This document shows, one piece after another, positions 44,199-52,789 of a DNA stretch of 64,000 bases (its first letter is position 1; every line of letters begins with the position of its first letter). A program made the position numbers and the translations under genes. The notes beneath the pieces were generated by a model, which was not told the origin of the DNA, searched no databases, and saw only the letters and a program-made list of their open reading frames with translations. This DNA comes from Ruminococcus sp. Phil11. GTDB taxonomy: Bacteria > Bacillota > Clostridia > Oscillospirales > Ruminococcaceae. The stretch lies in contig MSGZ01000027.1 in the NCBI GenBank assembly GCA_001940925.1, positions 98,166-162,165 of the forward strand, given 5' to 3'.

Positions 44199-44351
44199 TC
44201 GCGATGAAATCCCGTATTTCGCGACGAACTGCCGTTTTTTCGTCCTGAGTTGCCTGTCCGCGACGAACTGCCGGACGAACCGTTCGTCACGGATAAACGG
44301 GATTTCGTCGCGGACGAATGGCAGCTCGTCGGATGAAACCGGCATTTCGTC
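44199..44351. promoter_or_regulatory. Phased operator-like repeat cluster between divergent promoters
   Basis: Four TTCGTC or CTCGTC boxes begin at 44283, 44304, 44325 and 44346, exactly 21 bases apart, the last one 10 bases before the -35 of the LytTR gene. Further copies occur as GACGAA at 44223, 44262, 44274 and 44313 and as TTCGTC at 44239, and CGCGACGAACTGCCG occurs twice (44220 and 44259). LytTR proteins usually bind direct repeats about 21 bases apart, so these are probable sites for the regulator encoded next door. Confidence 0.65.
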
Positions 44352-44360
44352 GGCGACGGG

Positions 44361-44389
44361 TTGACATTCCGCCGCAACCGTGTTATAAT
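44361..44389 (+). promoter_or_regulatory. Consensus sigma-A promoter of the LacI-LytTR regulator gene
   Basis: Exact TTGACA, 17 bases, exact TATAAT. The strong core next to an array of repeats suggests control by repression. Confidence 0.85.
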
Positions 44390-44425
44390 AAATAGGACGA
44401 AAATGCGCACAAAGGGGGGATTTTG

Positions 44426-46156
44426 ATGCACGGACAGATCGCCGTTATCTTTTCGGATTTCAAGAACGACTACAATGACGGTTATGTTCTCGGGATCCAG
44501 AAGCAGGCGAACCTATACGGCTACAAAACATTTACTTTTTCCATGCCGCAAACCAGCGAGCTATACACCAACGACGAAGAATGGGTCTTTACACTGATCG
44601 ACTTTGAACAGTACGACGGCATCATTTTTGTGGAGCACAGCTTTTATGCACACAAAAACCTCATCCTGCCGATCGAAGAAGCACTCCGGAAGCAGAAAAG
44701 CTGCCCTGTCGTCGTCATCGGAGACTCCAACACGCTGCCGCATGTGCTCCGCCTCGAAAACAAGGAACGCTTTGAACGCGTCGCGGAGCATCTGATCGAC
44801 GTTCACGGCTGCAAAACGATCTACTGTCTGGGCGGTGACCGCAACATCGCGGACGAACGCATCGACGGATTCCGCGATGTCATGGCGCGGCGCGGCCTGC
44901 CCTGCGGGGAGCAGAATGTGCTTTACGGCGGATACTGGATCCCCTGCGCCGAGACGCTTGCGAAGGATATCGCATACGGTGCCGTCGAAAAACCGGACGC
45001 CGTGCTCTGCGTCAATGACGAGATCGCCTACGCGCTGATCAAAAAGCTGTTTTTCTTCGGCCTGCGTGTCCCGGAGGATCTGCTTGTCGCAGGATTTGAC
45101 AATGCGCCCTATGCCTCGAACAGTGCTGTTTCGATCACGACCTACGCCGCGGACACCAATCACTGCGGACGCCGGGCGGTCGCGCTGCTGCATTCGCTGG
45201 TCACCGGCTGCGAGGTCGAGGAAATACCGCAGCGGCCGCAGGGCATCATCACCGGCGCAAGCTGCGGCTGCGGCCCGAAGCCGCTGCTCAACATCCGCGC
45301 AAGGCTCGATGTGCTCCAGAAAACCGAGACCGCGAACATGGAGTTCCGCAACTCCCGCTTTGAGGAGAAGCTCTATAAGGTGCGGTCGCAGGAGGAGCTT
45401 TCGCAGTTTATCAAGAATCACAAGTATCTCATCCGCGACCAGATCAGCGTCAGCGTCAACTGCATGGACCGCAGTGCCGAGGAAGCGATCTGCATTTATC
45501 TGAAGGACTATCTCATCAACGGCGAGAGCGTTCCGTTCCGCGCGCGGGATATTTATCCGGATGTGTTCTCCTTCGGCGCGATCAAGAATGTGCACGTACT
45601 GCCGCTTGTCTTTGACAAGGAGGTCTACGGCTTCATGACGATCGGCTACGCGGAGGAAAATGTCTATACGCTGCACGCCAAGCAGTTCGCGAACCGCATC
45701 GCGATCGGCATGGAGATTTTGCGCGTCCGGGAGGATGCCGAGGCAGAACGCCTGCTGGCGGCGGTGCCGATCCAGACGGAGCAGCCTGCCGATCTGCTGA
45801 CCGCGAACCTCGATCTGAAAAAGACCGCCGCGGCTGTGCTCGTTATGCACAACGGCTCCATGACCAAGGTGCCGCTGGAAAATGTGCTCTATTTTGAGGC
45901 GTTTGAAAAGCGCGTCTTTGCGGCACTGAAAAGCGGAAAATATGAGATCAAGCAGCGCATCTGCGAGCTGGAGGATATGCTCAACGGCAGAAAATTCATC
46001 CGTATATCCAGATCGGTGCTGGTCAATATGAATAAGGTCGTCGGCTATAAGACCGGCTTTGACCGCACGCTGCTCGCGGTGCTTTCGGATAAGGAGGAGC
46101 TGCGGGTCTCCAGAACGCACAGCGATAATTTCAAGAAGAATCTGGAAGAAGTGTAA
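44426..46156 (+). CDS. Regulator with LacI-type ligand-sensing domain, GAF-like region and LytTR DNA-binding domain
   Basis: 576 residues from ATG 44426 after AAAGGGGGG; no LacI HTH precedes it. Residues ~1-290 match periplasmic-binding-protein-like sensor domains of LacI regulators: FSDFKNDYNDGYVLGI, YDGIIFVEHS, PVVVIGDS, ERIDGFRDVMARRGL, PDAVLCVNDEIAYALI and VAGFDNAPYAS. A middle region (~300-450) resembles a GAF-like fold. The last ~100 residues are LytTR: VPLENVLYFEAFEKRVFAAL, RKFIRISRSVLVNMNKV. A sugar-type ligand probably modulates LytTR binding to the phased repeats upstream, giving autoregulation and control of the divergent secreted-protein gene; that is inference. Confidence 0.85.
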   Translation: MHGQIAVIFSDFKNDYNDGYVLGIQKQANLYGYKTFTFSMPQTSELYTNDEEWVFTLIDFEQYDGIIFVEHSFYAHKNLILPIEEALRKQKSCPVVVIGDSNTLPHVLRLENKERFERVAEHLIDVHGCKTIYCLGGDRNIADERIDGFRDVMARRGLPCGEQNVLYGGYWIPCAETLAKDIAYGAVEKPDAVLCVNDEIAYALIKKLFFFGLRVPEDLLVAGFDNAPYASNSAVSITTYAADTNHCGRRAVALLHSLVTGCEVEEIPQRPQGIITGASCGCGPKPLLNIRARLDVLQKTETANMEFRNSRFEEKLYKVRSQEELSQFIKNHKYLIRDQISVSVNCMDRSAEEAICIYLKDYLINGESVPFRARDIYPDVFSFGAIKNVHVLPLVFDKEVYGFMTIGYAEENVYTLHAKQFANRIAIGMEILRVREDAEAERLLAAVPIQTEQPADLLTANLDLKKTAAAVLVMHNGSMTKVPLENVLYFEAFEKRVFAALKSGKYEIKQRICELEDMLNGRKFIRISRSVLVNMNKVVGYKTGFDRTLLAVLSDKEELRVSRTHSDNFKKNLEEV

Positions 46157-46217
46157 GCGGATACTATTATAATAGGCAGACTGTCACAGTTCGCCTTGCA
46201 TGAAAGGGAGCATACCC

Positions 46218-48752
46218 ATGAAACTGATGATCGTGGACGGAAACAGCATCCTGAACCGTGCGTTTTACGGCGTCAAGCCGCTGTCCAATCACAAGGGCGT
46301 TTTCACAAACGCGATCTACGGCTTTTTCAATATTCTGCTGCGCGCCGCGGACGATACCAAAGCCGAGCAGATCGTCATTGCATTTGACCGCAAGGAAAAG
46401 ACCTTCCGGCACAAGGCTGTGGAAAGCTACAAGGCGAACCGCAAGGGAATGCCGGAGGAGCTCGCCCAGCAGCTGCCGTATACGCAGCAGATTCTGCAGG
46501 CCATGGGCTATCCGGTCGTGACCTGCGCGGGCTGGGAGGCGGACGATATCCTCGGCACGCTTTCGAAGATCTGTTCGGACGCGGGCGAGGACTGCGTGCT
46601 GCTGACCGGCGACCGCGACAATCTGCAGCTGATCGGCGCGCATGTGACCGTGCGTCTTGCGACGAATAAAGAGCCGGTTCTGTATGATACCGCGAAATTT
46701 CAGGCGGAATACGGCTTTGACCCGATCCGGCTGATCGACCTGAAGGCACTCATGGGCGACAGCTCCGATAACATCAAGGGCGTCGCGGGCATCGGTGAAA
46801 AGACCGCATCTGCGCTGATCCAGAAGTACGGAACGATCGAGGCACTCTATGAAGCACTGCCGGAGGCCGATCTGAAACCGGCTATGCGCAGCAAGCTGGA
46901 AAACGGTGCGGAGGACGCAAAGCAGAGCAAGTGGCTCGCGACGATCGTGACGGATGCGCCGATTCCGGCGTCGCTTTCCGAATACGAAAAAAAGCCGCAG
47001 GATACCGCGGCACTTTCGGCACTGCTGACCGAGCTGGAGCTCTATAAGCTGATGGAGCGGCTGCATGTGGAGCCGTCTGCCGCTGCGGAAGTTCCGGCGG
47101 ACAGCCCGAAGGCGGAGCAGCGTCCGACCGAGATCGTCACGGCGGACATTGATGCGCTCTGCGATCTGAAAACGCCGGTTGATTTCCTGTACCGCAGCCC
47201 CATTCTGTATGCTGCATGGGACGGCAAGGCCGCGCGCCTGACCGACCCGGCACAGATCATCCGCTTTCTGCAGAGCGATGTGCCGAAGCGTACCTTTGAC
47301 GCAAAGCCCGTTTACCGCATGATGATGAACGAGGGCGATACGATTCACAATCTCGTGCTGGATACTGTGATCTGCGCGTATCTGCTTGACCCGTCCGTGC
47401 CGGAATATACGATCCAGAAGCTCTGCGCAGGGGAGTCGCTGCCCTATCCGGAATCGCTCGGCGAGTTCGCGGAGATCGCAGCATTGCCTGCACTTTCGGA
47501 GCGTCTGGAGCAGCAGGTCACGGAGCAGGGCATGGAGGCACTGCTGCGGGAGATCGAGCTGCCGCTGGTCGAGGTGCTCGCGGATATGGAGCATACCGGT
47601 GTGCGCGTCAACAAGGAAGGCGTTGAACAGTTCGGCGCGCGTCTGGAAACCGAGATCGCGGATCTGCAGGCGCGCATTTATGCGCAGGCAGGGCGGGAAT
47701 TTAACATTCTTTCGCCGAAGCAGCTCGGCGTGATCTTGTTCGAGGAGCTTCATCTGCCTGCCGGAAAGAAAACCAAAACCGGCTGGTCCACGAATGCGGA
47801 GGTGCTGGAAGGGCTCCGCGACAAGCACCCGATCGTTGATCTGGTGCTGCAGTACCGGCAGCTGACGAAGCTCAGCTCGACCTATGTCGAGGGGCTGCTG
47901 AAAACGGTCGCGCCGGACGGCAGGATCCACACCTGCTACCGCCAGACCGAAACGCGCACCGGACGCATTTCGTCCACGGAGCCGAATCTGCAGAATATTC
48001 CCGTGCGCACGCCGCTCGGGCGGGAGATGCGCCGGTTCTTTATCGCGGCGGAGGGCTGCACGCTGCTCGATGCCGATTACAGCCAGATCGAGCTGCGGCT
48101 GGTCGCGCATCTCTGCGGGGATGAAAACATGCGCCGCACCTTTGCCGAAAACCGCGACATTCACCTGACGACCGCCGCGCAGGTGTTCAATATGCCGGAG
48201 GACATGGTTACAAAGGAGATGCGTTCCGCAGCAAAGGCGGTCAATTTCGGTATCCTGTACGGCATCGGCGCGTTTTCGCTGTCGAAGGATATCGGCGTAT
48301 CGGTCGCCAAAGCCGACAAATATATCAAGGATTATCTGCATTCGTTCCCGCGCGTGGAGAAGTTCATGAACGATACGGTCGCGCACGCAAAGGAAACCGG
48401 CTATGTGACGACGCTGTTCGGCAGAAAGCGTTATGTGCCGGAGCTGAAAATGTCCAATAAGAATTTGCAGGCAGCGGGCAGGCGCATCGCGATGAACACG
48501 CCGGTGCAGGGTACGGCTGCGGATATCATCAAAAAGGCGATGGTGCAGGTCTGGAAGCGGCTGAAGGCAGAAGTTCCGGAAGCCAAGCTGATTTTGCAGA
48601 TCCATGACGAACTGATCGTCGAGGCGCCGTTTGCCTGTGCGAAGCATGCGGGCGAGATCCTGCACACGGAAATGGAACGCGCCTGCGCGCTTTCCGTTCC
48701 GCTGACGGCGGATGTTCAGGAGGGACAGAGCTGGTATGACGCAAAGGGATGA
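46218..48752 (+). CDS. polA: DNA polymerase I
   Basis: 844 residues from ATG 46218 after AAGGGAG. The N-terminal 5'-3' exonuclease (~1-290) has DGNSILNRAFYG, AFDRKEKTFRHK and GDSSDNIKGVAGIGEKTA. The polymerase domain has motif A DADYSQIELRL, motif B KAVNFGILYGIG and motif C IHDELIVE. The middle 3'-5' exonuclease-like region lacks the DTE metal-binding motif, as in Bacillus and most Firmicutes, so it is not expected to proofread. It acts in Okazaki-fragment processing and repair. rimI overlaps its end by 17 bases. Confidence 0.97.
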   Translation: MKLMIVDGNSILNRAFYGVKPLSNHKGVFTNAIYGFFNILLRAADDTKAEQIVIAFDRKEKTFRHKAVESYKANRKGMPEELAQQLPYTQQILQAMGYPVVTCAGWEADDILGTLSKICSDAGEDCVLLTGDRDNLQLIGAHVTVRLATNKEPVLYDTAKFQAEYGFDPIRLIDLKALMGDSSDNIKGVAGIGEKTASALIQKYGTIEALYEALPEADLKPAMRSKLENGAEDAKQSKWLATIVTDAPIPASLSEYEKKPQDTAALSALLTELELYKLMERLHVEPSAAAEVPADSPKAEQRPTEIVTADIDALCDLKTPVDFLYRSPILYAAWDGKAARLTDPAQIIRFLQSDVPKRTFDAKPVYRMMMNEGDTIHNLVLDTVICAYLLDPSVPEYTIQKLCAGESLPYPESLGEFAEIAALPALSERLEQQVTEQGMEALLREIELPLVEVLADMEHTGVRVNKEGVEQFGARLETEIADLQARIYAQAGREFNILSPKQLGVILFEELHLPAGKKTKTGWSTNAEVLEGLRDKHPIVDLVLQYRQLTKLSSTYVEGLLKTVAPDGRIHTCYRQTETRTGRISSTEPNLQNIPVRTPLGREMRRFFIAAEGCTLLDADYSQIELRLVAHLCGDENMRRTFAENRDIHLTTAAQVFNMPEDMVTKEMRSAAKAVNFGILYGIGAFSLSKDIGVSVAKADKYIKDYLHSFPRVEKFMNDTVAHAKETGYVTTLFGRKRYVPELKMSNKNLQAAGRRIAMNTPVQGTAADIIKKAMVQVWKRLKAEVPEAKLILQIHDELIVEAPFACAKHAGEILHTEMERACALSVPLTADVQEGQSWYDAKG

Positions 48753-49191
48753 TCTGCGGTATGAGCTGTTTTCCGCGGAGAATCTTCATGCCGTTTCGTC
48801 GCTGACGAAATGCTGCTTTTCGTCGCCGTGGTCAGAGTCGATTTATCAGCGGGAGCTGGAAAATCCGCTGTCTGTCGGGTTTGTCTGCATGGCAGGGGAC
48901 AAAGCCGTCGGGATGATCCACTGTAATTTCGTCGCGGACGAACTGACACTGAACACGCTCTGCGTGGACGAACGGTACAGACGCCGCGGCATTGCGCGAA
49001 AGCTCTGGGCAATGGTCGCGGAGATGATGCAGGGCGTCTGCACGGTCTGCTATCTCGAAGTGCGGGAGAGCAATCTCCCGGCGCGGACGCTCTATGAATC
49101 GCTGGGCTTTGTGCAGAACGGCTATCGCCCGCGGTATTATTCCGACCCGGACGAAGCCGCCGTGCTGATGTGCTGCAAGCTTGCCGAATAG
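48736..49191 (+). CDS. rimI: Ribosomal-protein-S18-alanine N-acetyltransferase-like GNAT
   Basis: 151 residues. VRYRRRGIARKLWAMV-type acetyl-CoA loop (RYRRRGIARKL), LNTLCVDERYR and YLEVRESNLPARTLYESLGFVQNGYRPRYY-type end (in blocks) match RimI, which acetylates the N-terminus of S18. The ATG at 48736 lies inside polA; AGGAGGG stands 11 bases upstream. The polA-rimI overlap suggests translational coupling. Another N-terminal acetyltransferase role is possible. Confidence 0.88.
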   Translation: MTQRDDLRYELFSAENLHAVSSLTKCCFSSPWSESIYQRELENPLSVGFVCMAGDKAVGMIHCNFVADELTLNTLCVDERYRRRGIARKLWAMVAEMMQGVCTVCYLEVRESNLPARTLYESLGFVQNGYRPRYYSDPDEAAVLMCCKLAE

Positions 49192-49275
49192 GGTATCTGC
49201 GATGCATTTATCATGAGGGCTCCCCGAAACCAGGAAGAATCTTTATTCTTTCTGTTGACCAAATGAGCAAGCAAT

Positions 49276-49315
49276 AAGGCACTGACCGTATACAAGAACG
49301 GTCAGTGCCTTTTTA
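49276..49315 (+). terminator. Intrinsic terminator of polA-rimI
   Basis: Perfect 14-bp stem AAGGCACTGACCGT / ACGGTCAGTGCCTT with an 8-base loop and a T run, 85 bases after the rimI stop. The stem core GGCACTGAC also occurs in the terminator at 11852. Confidence 0.88.
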
Positions 49316-49332
49316 TCTCTCATAATGGGATT

Positions 49333-49355
49333 CTCAAGGGACAGTGTCCCTTGAG
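49333..49355 (-). repeat. Short palindrome beside GGGGTTGGGCGGAGCCC, possible dispersed repeat
   Basis: Perfect stem CTCAAGGGAC / GTCCCTTGAG with a three-base loop, followed by GGGGTTGGGCGGAGCCC. It lies 3' of the minus-strand dockerin gene and may contribute to ending that transcript. Its shape is like small mobile or scattered repeats, but only one copy is in this window. Confidence 0.4.
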
Positions 49356-49403
49356 CGGGGTTGGGCGGAGCCCATTCTAAATCACCGCAAAGCGATACCT
49401 TTT

Positions 49404-50825
49404 TCAATGGATCAGGTCGCGCTTCATCAGTGCGAGGTCAACGGCATCAAGCTGATTGTCCTTGTTGATGTCGCCGGATTTCCAGTTCGCGATCTTGCCT
49501 TCCTCGGAATTGATCCAGCGCTGCAGCAGCGTCAGATCATGGATGTTGAACTGACCGTCGCCGTTCAGGTCGCCCTTGACGCCGGAGCCGGAGCCCTCTG
49601 CAAGCTCGGTGCAGGCTTTGGTTCCGAAATTGTACATCCAGATGCTGCCGTCCGTCCGCAGGAAATAGACGCAGCACTGTCCGGACTGCATATCCGCATG
49701 AAGCACCGTTTCGACGTTCGTGACAGTGAACTGCTTGTCGCCGCAGACGCCTGTCATCGTGCGGTTCTTGGCGATCGAGCACTGGACGCTCTTGCCGGAG
49801 CCGGCATTCAAGACTGCTGTGCAGAGAATGTTTGAATCCGTTTCCGGAATATCGGTCAGGACCTCATAGGAACGGTTTTTGGTCTGTGTATAGCGGCAGA
49901 GCTTGTAGCCGTCGCGCGAGCCGATGTACTCAATGCTGAGCACGGAGATGTCAATGAGTGAACGCTCGATCTTCGGTTCCGTGCGGAGCCGGTACAGATT
50001 CTGCTGGAAATCCAGATACAGATTGCCGCAGACCGCTGTCGGATCGTAAATGCCGATATCGGAGAGAGACACGCAGATCGCGCCGTCGGAATTGTATACG
50101 AATGAGCACGAAAAGATGCAGTGCGTACCGTTAAAGAACAACTTGACATCCCGTTCCTTCTGATCGGGAAGGAAGCAGTCGAAGGAGTCCGTCACCTTCG
50201 TAAAAACAACGCGGTCCTTATAGGGGACCAGTGCATACAGCGTGCGCGCCTGCGTGCTTTGCTGTACCTCGGAGATCGCGTAGCCGTTTTCCAGCTTCTC
50301 GATGCCGCTCAGCTTGATCTCTGCGCCGTTCGCAGAGAGCCGGCCGTCCTTCGTCAGGACGATATCCTTTTCGATCACGCTGCCGGTTTCGTCCTTGGCT
50401 TTCAGGTGTGTATAGTCCTTGACGCCTGTCATGACAGCGGATGCCTTTCCGCCGCTGACCGCATAAAGTGTGCCGTTCAGCAGAACTGCCGTGCCGTTTG
50501 CATAATAGGTGCTTTTGTCAAAGACCGCCTCATCCAGCCATGAATTGTGCAGCGGCGGCGTATATGACGCGACGGCCGCGGGTGAAGCAGCGGGGAAGAG
50601 TGAAACAAAGGAATGACTGGTGTAAACGTGCGGAACATCGTCTGCTTCCTCAAAATCCGCAGCATCAAGTCCGGCATCATCATAGCTGTACGTCACAGCC
50701 GGCGTCTCGCAGAGTGCGTTGGTTTCTGCGGCTTCGGTTTCGGCTGAAGCTGCTGCGGGCAGGAGCATTCCGCCGGTGAGCAGTACGGCGAATGCGCAGC
50801 AAACGGAAAAGCAACGGTTCATCAT
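49404..50825 (-). CDS. Secreted dockerin protein of unknown catalytic type
   Basis: 473 residues from ATG 50825, ten bases from AAAGGGG; a longer frame reaching 50939 runs into the promoter and is rejected. A signal peptide (~1-28, AAASAETEA end) precedes an unclassified beta-rich region whose repeated short strands (YALVPYKDRVVF, NGTLYAVSGGKA) suggest a beta-propeller-like or repeat fold. The C-terminal dockerin has calcium-loop segments DLNGDGQFNIHDL and DINKDNQLDAVDL. It is presumably cellulosomal. No glycosidase or protease motif is seen. Confidence 0.8.
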   Translation of the reverse strand: MMNRCFSVCCAFAVLLTGGMLLPAAASAETEAAETNALCETPAVTYSYDDAGLDAADFEEADDVPHVYTSHSFVSLFPAASPAAVASYTPPLHNSWLDEAVFDKSTYYANGTAVLLNGTLYAVSGGKASAVMTGVKDYTHLKAKDETGSVIEKDIVLTKDGRLSANGAEIKLSGIEKLENGYAISEVQQSTQARTLYALVPYKDRVVFTKVTDSFDCFLPDQKERDVKLFFNGTHCIFSCSFVYNSDGAICVSLSDIGIYDPTAVCGNLYLDFQQNLYRLRTEPKIERSLIDISVLSIEYIGSRDGYKLCRYTQTKNRSYEVLTDIPETDSNILCTAVLNAGSGKSVQCSIAKNRTMTGVCGDKQFTVTNVETVLHADMQSGQCCVYFLRTDGSIWMYNFGTKACTELAEGSGSGVKGDLNGDGQFNIHDLTLLQRWINSEEGKIANWKSGDINKDNQLDAVDLALMKRDLIH

Positions 50826-50946
50826 GGAATATGATCCCCTTTCAAAAGAATGGCTGCGGCACGTAACATCGGATGCGGAATATACAAAAAGCAATGCCGG
50901 AAGTCGTATTCGCATCGGTGTATAATTTGCACATATCATTCCGATT

Positions 50947-50975
50947 TGTATAGAAAAGTTTTATTCCCCTTCCAA
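50947..50975 (-). promoter_or_regulatory. Possible promoter of the 49404-50825 gene
   Basis: Minus strand TTGGAA, 17 bases, TATACA, giving a ~115-base leader. The remainder of 50976-51105 is AT-rich and holds nothing I can identify beyond isolated TATAAT-like words. Confidence 0.4.
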
Positions 50976-51105
50976 ATATATCATAGCACATAATTTGAAA
51001 ATTGTCAATGATTTACAAGAAAAAATTTCGGCTTTTTGAATAAAATATGAAGTTGTATTGCTCATTGTATAATTTCAAGTTAAGATAATAGTATATGATA
51101 TGATA

Positions 51106-51140
51106 AAAACCGTACCGGTCTGTCTGTCCGGTACGGTTTT
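51106..51140 (-). terminator. Intrinsic terminator of the walJ-rlmH-ispE operon
   Basis: Perfect 13-bp stem AAAACCGTACCGG / CCGGTACGGTTTT with a 9-base loop; on the minus strand it ends in TTTTTATC. It lies 140 bases beyond the operon's last stop. Confidence 0.8.
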
Positions 51141-51279
51141 GGGGGATTTTCCGGAATGCAGTGCAGTGCCTTGTTATGATGTAATAGTTTAACGGATTGG
51201 TGTGATAAAGAGATGAATGTGTGAAGATTAGGGAAAATTTCAGATTTGCTGCGCCGATCTGACAGAACGGCGGCAGGTT

Positions 51280-52782
51280 TTACGGTTCGGCGTCCGAAAA
51301 GAGGATGCCTTCGGGGACGGTCTCGGTGACTGTCACAAACGGGATCCCCGCGTTCCGGAGCGCACCGGCGCAGGCGTTTGCAGTTTCAACATCGGCACAG
51401 CCTGCAAAGACTGCGGCGCCGCTGCCGGATAACACCGGGTTCAGTCCGTGTGCGCGCATGATCTCCCGGATGCGTTCGACCTCCGGCAGGTCGGTGATTG
51501 CGTCAAAATGATTGCCGCAGACCGCGAACAATGCGTCAGCACCCGCTTCCAGCTTCATGAGCACCTGATGCGTGTCCTGCGGGAGCGGTTCGGTGACGGC
51601 GTCAATGCGGCGGTAGGCCTCCGGTGTGGAGATGCCCTCGCTGCCCTTTGCAATGACGACCGGATACCGCGGCAGTGTTCCGTACGGCGTCAGCTTTTCG
51701 CCGATGCCCTCGGCCAGCACGGTGCCGCCGTATAAAAAGAATGCGCAGTCCGCCCCGAGCGATGCGGCGATCGCATGGAGCTGTTCGTCGGAAACGGGGA
51801 GCGACAGGAGCTTCCGGATGCCGAGCAGTGCTGCAGCGCAGTCCGAGCTGCCGCCGCCCATGCCCGCCTGTGACGGGATGCGCTTTTCCAGATGCATCGC
51901 AATGCCGCTGGGCTTCTCTCCGAGGAGCTTCACGGCGGCTTTCCAGACCAGATTCCGTTCGTCGCAGGGGACGGCGGGGTCGCTGCAGGTCAGCGTCATC
52001 GGCTGACCGGGCGCGGTCTTTGTGATCGTCAGCGTGTCGTAAATGCCGACCGTCTGGAATACGCTTTGCAGCGTGTGATAGCCGTCCGGCCGCTTTCCGG
52101 TGATATCGAGCGAAAGATTGATCTTCGCCGGGGTTTGCAAAGTAACGGATCCTCCGGCATATTGCGCCGACGGTTCGTTTGCCGCTTTGATCGCTCTTGC
52201 CAGCTTGGAAAGCGGCTGCGGGATCAGCGAGAACCGATGCTCCAGAGAAAGCGCAAATCCTTTGAATCCGTCCGCGTCGCCGGATTTCATTTCGAGCTCC
52301 AGTTCCTCAAACGGCTGCATGTGATCCGCGGAACCGAGCGCACCGACATCGACCGCGAACTCCGCCGTAAAGGGCAGTTTGCCGGGAAATTCCAGCAGAT
52401 AGCAGTTCCGGACAAAATCCGTCCGGCCGAGCTCCCGGAAGGTCTGATATGAAAGGAAGATGCAGAGATTCTCCGGGGCACCGGCTTCCGGCAGCTTTTT
52501 CAGACCCTCTGCGAGCGTTGCTGCCTCGACCTCGTATTCCTCGCGGATCGCCTGTGCGCCGTCCCGCATCAGTGTGCGCTTCATGCAGCAGACCGAGCGG
52601 TCATTCTCCTGCCGGAGACGCAGCGCGCAGCCCTTCCTGTGCACAATGCTGTTCGGCGTATCGTAATACACCGCAGCGAGATGCAGCGTTTCATGCCGCA
52701 GACGTCCCGGCAGTTCATGCAGATATGCTGCAAGTGCCGAAAGCGTTTCCTGCGGGATCATCCATTTGTATTCGTTTTCCAT
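51280..52782 (-). CDS. ispE: CYTH domain fused to 4-diphosphocytidyl-2-C-methyl-D-erythritol kinase (IspE)
   Basis: 500 residues. Residues 1-200 are a CYTH (triphosphate tunnel) domain: the signature ExExK is E2-x-E4-x-K6 (ENEYK), with LRLRQEN, CMKRTL, REEYEVE and EELELEMKSGD as the basic and acidic pairs lining the tunnel. Residues ~212-500 are a full-length IspE, a GHMP kinase of the MEP isoprenoid pathway: TPAKINLSLDI (K220), PSQAGMGGGSSDCAAALLGI (D314), VLSGSGAAVFA. The start at 52782 lies seven bases after the HEPN gene stop; there is no stop or start between the two domains. A frameshift in assembly would need to be excluded, but the frame is continuous. Confidence 0.9.
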   Translation of the reverse strand: MENEYKWMIPQETLSALAAYLHELPGRLRHETLHLAAVYYDTPNSIVHRKGCALRLRQENDRSVCCMKRTLMRDGAQAIREEYEVEAATLAEGLKKLPEAGAPENLCIFLSYQTFRELGRTDFVRNCYLLEFPGKLPFTAEFAVDVGALGSADHMQPFEELELEMKSGDADGFKGFALSLEHRFSLIPQPLSKLARAIKAANEPSAQYAGGSVTLQTPAKINLSLDITGKRPDGYHTLQSVFQTVGIYDTLTITKTAPGQPMTLTCSDPAVPCDERNLVWKAAVKLLGEKPSGIAMHLEKRIPSQAGMGGGSSDCAAALLGIRKLLSLPVSDEQLHAIAASLGADCAFFLYGGTVLAEGIGEKLTPYGTLPRYPVVIAKGSEGISTPEAYRRIDAVTEPLPQDTHQVLMKLEAGADALFAVCGNHFDAITDLPEVERIREIMRAHGLNPVLSGSGAAVFAGCADVETANACAGALRNAGIPFVTVTETVPEGILFSDAEP

Positions 52783-52789
52783 GCGGCTG

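Noticed and set aside
48795..48973. TTCGTC/GACGAA words also in the rimI coding sequence, including a 16-base match to the operator array
   Set aside because: They encode conserved FV and DE codons in rimI, lack 21-base spacing, and are probably coincidence.
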